Made by a program: the position numbers and the translations under genes. From Cristatella mucedo (Eukaryota; Bryozoa; Phylactolaemata; Cristatellidae), in contig WPIO01000121.1 in NCBI GenBank assembly GCA_009760855.2, positions 605,001-669,000 of the forward strand: a stretch of DNA of 64,000 nucleotides, given 5' to 3'. This document shows positions 57,908-64,000 of the stretch, one piece after another (positions within the stretch are counted from its first letter, which is position 1; the number at the start of each line of letters is the position of its first letter). The notes below the pieces were generated by a model that saw only the letters and a list, made by a program, of their open reading frames with translations, searched no databases and had not been told where the DNA came from.

Positions 57908-58816
57908 CTGCCCCACACGCTGATCAGCGATGTCGTGGTCGGCTGATTTGTGGTCAGTAAATTTGTAATCGGCTGTGTCGTTTTTGGCGGAGTCGTGGTC
58001 AACTGAGTCGTGGTCGGCTGAGTCGCAGTTGCCTGAGTAGTGGTCGACCGAGTCGTGGTCGGCTGAGTTGGGGTCAACTGAGTCGTACTCGGTTGAGTCG
58101 TACTCGGCTGAGTCGTGGTCGGCTGAGTTGGGGTCAACTGAGTCGTACTCCGTTGAGTCGTACTCGGCTGAGTCGTGGTTGGCTGAGTCGTGGTCAATTG
58201 AGTCGTGGTCAGCTGAATCGTGGTCGGCTGAGTTGTGGTCGGCTTGGTCGTGGTTGCCTGAGTCGTGGTCGGCTGCGTCGTGGTCGACTGAGTCGTTTTC
58301 GGCTGAGTCATAGTAGGCTGAGTCGTGATTGATTGAGTCGTGGTTGGCTGAGTTGGGGTCAACTGAGTCGTACTCGGTTGAGTCGTACTCGGCTGAGTCG
58401 TGGTTGCCTGAATCGTGGTCGGCTGATTCGTAGTCAACTGGATCGTGGTCGACTGGTCGGGGTCGGCTGAGTCGTGGTCGGCTGAGTCGTGGTCGGCTGA
58501 GTCGTGGTCGGCTGAGTCGTGATCGGCTGATTCAGGGTTGTCCTAGTCGTGGTTGGCTGAGTCGTGGTCACCTGAGTCGTGGTCGCCTGAGTCGTGGTAG
58601 GCTGAGTCGTGGTCGGCTGAATCGTGGTTTGCTGAATCGCGGTCCGCTGAGTTGTGGTTGGCTGATTTGTGATCAGTTGAGTCGTGATCGGCTGCATCGT
58701 GGTCGACTGGGTTGTTTTCGGCTGAGTCGTGGTCGGCTGATTCGTAGTCGGCTGATTTGTCATCGGTGAAGTCGTGGTCGCCGGAGGCGTAGTTGCCAAC
58801 ATGTATTCCACAGCAA
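57908..58816 (-). pseudogene. Long Thr-rich mucin exon, unit V, one frameshift
   Basis: Acceptor aactacag at 58817, phase 1, beginning VEYMLATTPP. It encodes about 55 units of a TTTQP pentapeptide (15-bp repeat), far longer than the 75-codon exon at 18.4 kb. A single missing nucleotide near 58454 moves the second half to another frame, which is itself open to 57904. Both halves remain Thr/Gln/Pro-rich. The 3' end lacks the usual FNQG|GT ending; a GTAGCT donor at 57907 is possible but would be phase 2. A sequencing error at 58454 would restore one frame. Confidence 0.65.
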
Positions 58817-59233
58817 CTGTAGTTAATTATGCAATCGACTAACAGGCGTTTGGAGACCATGTTTTGAACTTAAAAAGTAAAAGCCAATTCTAGTGGGTGT
58901 GCAGCGTCGCTAGTCTCGCCGTCACCCGGACAGAACAGCGCCCAAGGGCGACCGAAGACGGCCCGCTGGTTGTGCAGCATAACGCTGCAAGCTCGCACGA
59001 TGACGCGCACGATTCGGCATGCGCAGGCGTGAACCTCAAGTACATGAGTACGACACATGCTCGGCAAACGAACGCACACTCGTCGTATTCAATCGCGGCA
59101 CTGCCACGTGACTGCTCTGAGTTTTAGCAAACCAGCTGCCACAATATAATGCCTGGAGACGGACAGAGATAGAAGCACATAGAAACAGAGCTTAAATGCA
59201 TTGCAGCAGCTGCGACGGATGAGAATAACAAAC
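58817..59233 (-). other. Intron between PAN and Thr, unit V
   Basis: Contains the ttgtgcagcataacgctgc and gcgaacgcac blocks shared with introns at 13.5, 18.8 and 34.3 kb. Unlike the other units it lacks a long GA tract. Confidence 0.55.
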
Positions 59234-59482
59234 CCGCTTGTTTTGCGTAGAACACGTCGTCTTTATTCGACGACAAGGCGAACCGCCGCATCAGGCGGCA
59301 AGCTAGTGCCTCGCGGCAGAAGTAGAAGGCGACGCAGTCATTTTGAAGCATGCATTCCAGGCTGCACTTAACCAGGGACGCTCCGGCCGATAACTGCAGC
59401 ATCGCCGCATCGTCGAAGGTGTCGTTGGGAAACGCTGCGAGGGACGTCATCGCAAACAGGCCACCGGGCCCGGACGCTTCGG
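59234..59482 (-). CDS. PAN/apple exon, unit V, intact
   Basis: A 249-nt exon, phase 1-1, from a gcatttgcag acceptor to an AGCGG|GTTTGTT donor. It encodes GGLFAMTSLAAFP, CSLECMLQNDCVAFYFC and then ACRLMRRFALS, ending FYAKQAG. It has one Cys more than the unit II module (FYFC). No stops. The downstream Thr exon has one frameshift and no FTP-N exon follows; exon 1 was not found within the window, so function is uncertain. Confidence 0.75.
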
Positions 59483-59759
59483 CTGCAAATGCAGAGCGAC
59501 CTTCTTGCTGGAATTGGTCTACCGACGTTTCATCTCTCTACTTTTGCTGCAAGAGATGAAAGCCGTGCATACTGCACTTCCACGTCGTTCCCCAGTCCTC
59601 TTAATCCCCTCTCTGCTGCCATAAAATCACCCAATTATCGCTCTTGCCGAATATCTCAGCAAGTCTCACTTTCAGTAGGGAGCGATCGGCAGCAATGAAT
59701 AATTGATCGTTGGCGTCAGCTCGAGCGAAGCTCCGAGGGTGAATCAGAAAGCGGGTTTG

Positions 59760-60680
59760 GACACTATCAAGGGTAGCTCTCTTTTGTGTAACTATTGAGA
59801 TCCTTTGCAGCAACGATGACGGAAATGATACTGCCCTAGCCCTGCTTGATTTATCAATCACTTTCAACACCATTGAAAACTATTTGTCATCTATCAGCTA
59901 CCTCAGACTCCATTGATTAAGATGTCCTACTTGAACAACTCAGAACAAAGCTCTGCCTTCAAACGAAGCTCTATCGTAGTTTAAATCGTGCTTATTCAAT
60001 AATAATAATAATGAGTTTCTATTGATACCTTAGCGAACTTATTCTCTTTCCAGGCACTCTACATACGCTGTAAATCAAGCATGATGGAATGGTTAGTGGT
60101 GGCATGCTAAAGGTCAACGGTCAACAAGCATTACGTGGTTTTAATTTACTTGGACAGGGTCAACATGCAAAAATAGTTATTGGCAGAACGTACAGTGCCA
60201 GAATGCACAAGCACGCAAGGATTAATCACGTGGACCCTCTAAACGCTGCAATAAATTGGCACGTTTTAACTTCTTTTCAAATATCAAGTCAGGGGATCGT
60301 GTTCAATCTTTGTCGCATGGGGTCACATCTCATTTACCAGACCAATCTCCGGAGGAGTTCTACAAGGGTCCGTCCTCGCCCATTTGAAGTTCTCCATTTA
60401 TTCGGAACCTTTAGGAAAAGTTATTGGGGATAATGGAATAAGCTGTCAATTTTATGCTGACAATACTCATCTGTATTTGTCATGGAAACCATCAAAATAT
60501 GCTGCAGCGACTGATGGACCAATAAACTAAATGCTTATCTTGCAGGCATTTGATCCTGGATTTCGGCAAATTTCCTTTAACTGGACTACGATAAACAGAG
60601 CTGCAACTAATAAGAGACCTCAAGCATGCGGCTGGAATAGAATACTTTGCTAATATAGTATGTGATTTTGTTGAGCAACT
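59760..60680 (+). mobile_element. LINE family B, decayed, with LINE-A tail inside
   Basis: Encodes ALALLDLSITFNTIEN (RT motif) near 59.84 kb and FYADNTHLYLSW near 60.45 kb, where the catalytic DD is changed to DN. A minus-strand LINE-A tail is inserted at 59999-60110. It lies upstream (gene sense) of the PAN exon of unit V, as LINE-B does in units I and II. Confidence 0.7.
59999..60110 (-). mobile_element. LINE-A tail fragment (minus)
   Basis: (AAT)n, reverse-complement hairpin and a short 3' UTR piece. Confidence 0.7.
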
Positions 60681-60908
60681 ATCACCATTTGCTTTGGTTT
60701 TTGGTTTCTTCTTTTTGGTCTTTGACAGGTACATAGATTTTGAAAGCTTTATTAAGAAAACTGCTTCTTTAGCTATCCATCTCAGTCAATCCCTAGGTTA
60801 TATATCCAGAACTATCTTTCACTTTGGGTATGCGTGTGCGCGTGTGTGTGTGTGTTTGCTTGGGTGGGTGTGTGTGTGTGCGTTTTTGTTAGTGTGTCTG
60901 TGGATCTG

Positions 60909-61860
60909 TGTACAGTCACCCTGGCCTTATGCAGTAGATTAGGACGGGGAAAATGTTGTAAGTCGAATTCTCGCAAGTCAAGAATGGTATAAAATACGTT
61001 CTGCTAGCATACTTTTTGAAGAATTTAAAGAGCATTAAACGAATTAAATCCTTTTACAGATAAAGACCAACTAAGAAATAAACAAGAACAGGTAAATGAG
61101 ATAATATTTGCAACCCATAATGCGGGGAATTTTTGGCCGTACATACAGATGCTGTTATTTTTAGAGCTGTACTATTGGAGTACTAGTGGGACAATCTTGC
61201 AGGACGATCGTACATTTAGAGAGTAAATCGTGAATTCCCTCACACCCTTTCCTTCCATTCATTTTAAACTTTTGTGATTTGAGTTCGTCATCACTTGATT
61301 CGTCTTTCTTTTTTTTTAGTTTTGAAATTTCAAATAAATAGTATAGAATTAATATAATTGTATTAATTCTATACTAGTCAACTCACCTTCTTCATCAATG
61401 AGCTCAAAACTGTCGTCTATGTTAACATCAACTTCGAGCTATTTACTCACAATTAAGTTCTCACAATTCTTTCTCTCACATTTTCTCACAATTGTTCGTC
61501 CAGTGTCTTTCAGTTAATCTTCTGAAAGCTAAAAACCATTAAAATTAAACATTCAAAAAATAATTCAAATATACTCATTTAGTGCCACAAGCCATGCATA
61601 ATCGTTATCGTTACATCATCTCACGCACATTGAAGGATTTCGGTGTCATTTAGAATGTTTTAGCCGTGAAGAAATTTACGCAAAGTAATGCTCCTATCAT
61701 GTTCTGTAATGGCCTGGGCAAACTTACGCCTCAGGTTGTACGCCTTAAAAGCGGAAATGACATGTCGATCCAACAACTCAATGAGAGAAGTAATCTTGGG
61801 GGGCATTACAATCTCTCTCATGCTCAAATCCAGCTCTCCAAATTAATTTCCAGGAGAATT
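60909..61860 (-). pseudogene. Tigger transposase C-terminal part and terminal repeat
   Basis: The minus strand at about 61.64-61.83 kb encodes MPPKITSLIELLDRHVISAF, then KAYNLRRKFAQAI and LRKFLHG-stop-NILND. This is the conserved third-aspartate region of Tigger/pogo DDE transposases (usual form PPNTTSLIQPMDQGVI). An acidic tail follows near 61.42 kb. The terminal repeat TA-cagtcaccctggccttatg lies at 60909, matching 32974. The middle of the gene is displaced by LINE-A at 61868. Confidence 0.8.
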
Positions 61861-61867
61861 ATCCAAA

Positions 61868-62750
61868 AATATCTCCAGTTGCATCAGCTCGAAATCTAGG
61901 TGTCATATTCCAAAGCGACCTCTCGTTAGACGACCACATCAGCTCCACAGTCAAATCAGCCTATTTTCAGCTTCATAACATTGCTAAAATTAGGGCTTGT
62001 TTAGATAAGGATACCACGTCCAAGTTGGTCCATGCATTCGTGACATCTCGTCTCGACTTCTGCAACTCACTGCTTACTGGCCTACCAGCATGTGCGATCA
62101 GGCGATTGCAGCTGGTGCAAAACTCTGCAGCTAGGCTTGTCTGTCGTGAGCGTCGCAGTTGCCACATTACTCCACTTCTCGCCGACCTGCACTGGTTACC
62201 AGTCAAGCAACGGATTGACTTCAAGGTTTTGTCGCTCACTTTTAGGTCTCTTCATTCTATGGCTCCAGACTATCTTTCAGATATACTACCCCATCAGGCA
62301 AAGCATCGTACCACTCGCTTTTCGGAATCCAACAGTCTAGAAATACCTCGTACAAGCCTTAAATCCTTTGGAGACCGTGCATTTAGCTCGTATGCTCCCA
62401 CAGCCTCGAACTCCCTCCCGACCTGCATCAGAACATCCCCTGACCTGACCACATTTAAAAGAAACTTAAAAACACACCTATTTAGGACAGCATTTAGTGG
62501 GTCCTTGTGATTCGTCCTCGATGTGCTTATGCGTGCTGACACTGTTCATGCTGCCACTAACCACATTTGCATGCTGACCCAGTGCATGTAACCCCTAACC
62601 ATGTTATTCAATTTGTTTGTTTTTCAAGCATGATTTTACTTACTATTCTATTGCGTATCACTTTGCAGCAAATGTAAAGCGCCTAGAAAGAGATTAAGTT
62701 CTCTGAGGGCGCTTTATCAAGTGCAATATTATTATTATTATTATTAAAAT
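61868..62750 (+). mobile_element. LINE family A, best-preserved 3' third
   Basis: Frame 62025-62510 is fully open: FVTSRLDFCNSLLTGLPAC, ADLHWLPVKQRID, then LKTHLFRTAFSGSL, the standard L2/CR1 C-terminus, followed by a complete 3' UTR, hairpin and (ATT)n at about 62730-62745. Probably the youngest LINE-A in the window. It is inserted in a Tigger element. Confidence 0.9.
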
Positions 62751-62978
62751 TAACTGGATTTTTAAGGGAAGGTTTCTCGCTCGAGAAAGTAGAAGCTTAA
62801 CGCTGAAATAAAACAGTGCAGGAACCAGTCGTCAAAAGCATAGCTGTCATTCAGTTTCCTGGTTGTGGCGGTGATGCACAGGCAGTGCATTCTTGCGGCA
62901 GTGCATTCTTCCAAGCTCCTATTATTAAAGACGAGGGCTTTGAAGAATGATAAATCTGGAAAGGCTTCAGCTTCAATA

Positions 62979-63068
62979 GTCAATCATGCTTCCTTTGCAG
63001 CATATGTAAAGCGACTAGAAAAAGATTGAGTCTTCTGAGAGAGCTTTATCAAGTGTGTTAGTATCATT
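62979..63068 (+). mobile_element. LINE-A tail fragment
   Basis: Diverged hairpin tail, adjacent to the N-terminal Tigger fragment. Confidence 0.7.
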
Positions 63069-63084
63069 GAAGAGTACCACGTGT

Positions 63085-63664
63085 TCTTCAGGCATAACCA
63101 TCGGCCTATCCTTGAAAGCCTGAAAGCCGAACATGGACTTTGCCGCCTGGTGTACGTACGTGTGCTCAGGCGTACGTTTTCTTTTAGAAAAACGGCGTTT
63201 CATCCGCCATCTAGAAATCTGTTCCGGCCAATGATTATCATACTCTTCCGTAATCATTTCATCCAGTTTTTTCTTCAACTTTTCCGCAGTTTCAGCATCG
63301 GCACTTGCAGCTTCGCCAGCGGTTTTAATGCTGCTGAATGACTGGCTTTTCGTGAACCAATCAAGCCAGCCGTGGCTTGCAGTAAAACTCGATCGTAGGT
63401 TAGATCATGACGCAGCCTCCTGAGGTCAATGGAGAGACTCCTCGGTTGACCTTGACCTTGGATAGTTAGAGGCACGTGCTTTTCATTCCGGTCATCCATC
63501 CAAGCGACCAGCAGTTTTGCAATCTTTTTTATAGGTCCACTTCTCTTTGCTGTGATGGTTGTCGACTCGGCGGACGCAGCAGACTTCACACTACTCGGTA
63601 GTTCCTCGCTTATCCGTCGGAATAGTGAAGATGGTAAAATAGTTTCGCACAACATCACGATCAC
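63085..63664 (-). pseudogene. Tigger transposase N-terminal part, frameshifted
   Basis: The minus strand encodes SAESTTITAKRSGPIKKIAK and LLVAWMDDRNEKHVPLT, the CENP-B/Tc5-type DNA-binding domain of Tigger. After loss of sequence and a frameshift, another frame gives RTPEHTYVHQAAKSMFGFQA and FKDRPM, which aligns with the Tigger region just after the first catalytic Asp; the NVDET motif itself is degraded. It is probably the same element as the C-terminal part at 61.6 kb, split by LINE-A insertions. Confidence 0.75.
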
Positions 63665-64000
63665 CGACTTCTTATTTTATCTTTAGACTCTTTTATCTGT
63701 TATATACTGATTGTCTCCTCATGAGAGATTTCTCTTCTCGGCTTCTATTCTCGAGCAGCACGAGCAGCGCCAGCTTTTGCGCTTTTCAGACGCCTCAAAA
63801 TAGGCACAGTATCTAGCAAAGAAGTAAATAATGATAAATAAATTAATAACGTAGCGAACATTCTAATTACAAAAGAAAACACGAGAACTCGCGAGATAAC
63901 TGTGTAAACGTCTTACCTCTGGCGAGTCACGCGAGCAAGAGATAGCCCTCAGTACCCACAATGCGTTCCTGTCAGTTATCGTTCTGTAAATGCAATGTAT
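63665..64000. other. No gene seen
   Basis: May include the 5' end of the Tigger element; no terminal repeat was identified before the window edge. Confidence 0.4.

Noticed and set aside
57908-58811. The 15-bp repeat array considered as plain satellite
   Set aside because: It begins at a splice acceptor in the family phase and encodes TTTQP units as in the intact exon at 18.4 kb, so it is better read as an expanded mucin exon.

Overview
The window is nuclear DNA from a multicellular eukaryote, most likely an invertebrate animal. Three things point that way: split genes with GT-AG introns, L2/CR1-like LINEs with (ATT)n tails, tRNA-derived SINEs, pogo/Tigger and Ty3/Gypsy elements, and animal-type extracellular domains (PAN/apple, Thr-rich mucin stalk, F-type lectin). 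No bacterial gene organisation is present. The species cannot be named from the sequence; a (TTTAGGG)n tract at 51.5 kb is unusual for an animal. Nearly all long ORFs in the window are readings of microsatellites or GC-rich DNA and are not annotated as genes.

The main content is a degraded tandem cluster of one gene family, all on the minus strand, so each gene reads from high to low coordinates. I reconstruct it by comparing copies: exon 1 (Met, basic N-terminus, Leu-rich hydrophobic segment), an optional Thr-rich exon, a PAN/apple exon, an optional 30-nt microexon, an optional Thr-rich exon, the N-terminal half of an F-type lectin (FTP) domain, and the C-terminal half with the stop codon. 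Every junction I can place is phase 1, so the inner exons are symmetrical 1-1 modules that can be skipped, duplicated or reordered without losing frame. The predicted product is a membrane-anchored or secreted fucose-binding-type lectin.

Units from left to right are: unit 0 (exon 1 at 2.6-2.9 kb, rest off the left edge); unit I (exon 1 21.1-21.4, Thr 18.4-18.6, PAN 14.4-14.7, Thr 12.9-13.3, FTP-N 11.9-12.0, FTP-C 10.4 kb; broken); unit II (exon 1 36.3-36.6, Thr 33.9-34.1, PAN 29.7-29.9, microexon 28.1, FTP-N 27.7-27.9, FTP-C 25.7-26.0 kb; intact if the Thr exon is skipped); unit III (two microexons and an FTP-N with a stop, 39.5-41.1 kb); unit IV (exon 1 48.2-48.5, PAN 47.0-47.4, Thr 45.8-46.2, FTP-N 45.4-45.5, FTP-C 44.0-44.2 kb; broken at several exons); unit V (PAN 59.2-59.5, Thr 57.9-58.8, FTP-C 57.1-57.3 kb; partly decayed). 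About 1 kb upstream of exon 1 is shared by four units, so the units arose by segmental duplication.

The rest is mobile DNA and simple repeats. There are two LINE families (A and B), a SINE that shares the LINE-A 3' hairpin, a second tRNA-derived SINE, an R2-like LINE fragment with a zinc finger and restriction-like endonuclease motif, a decayed Ty3/Gypsy element (3.9-7.0 kb), and pogo/Tigger remnants (41.8-42.0, 61-63.7 kb). Microsatellites include a 0.77-kb (GCGT)n tract. Several insertions are nested or lie inside lectin-gene exons, which gives a relative order of events.
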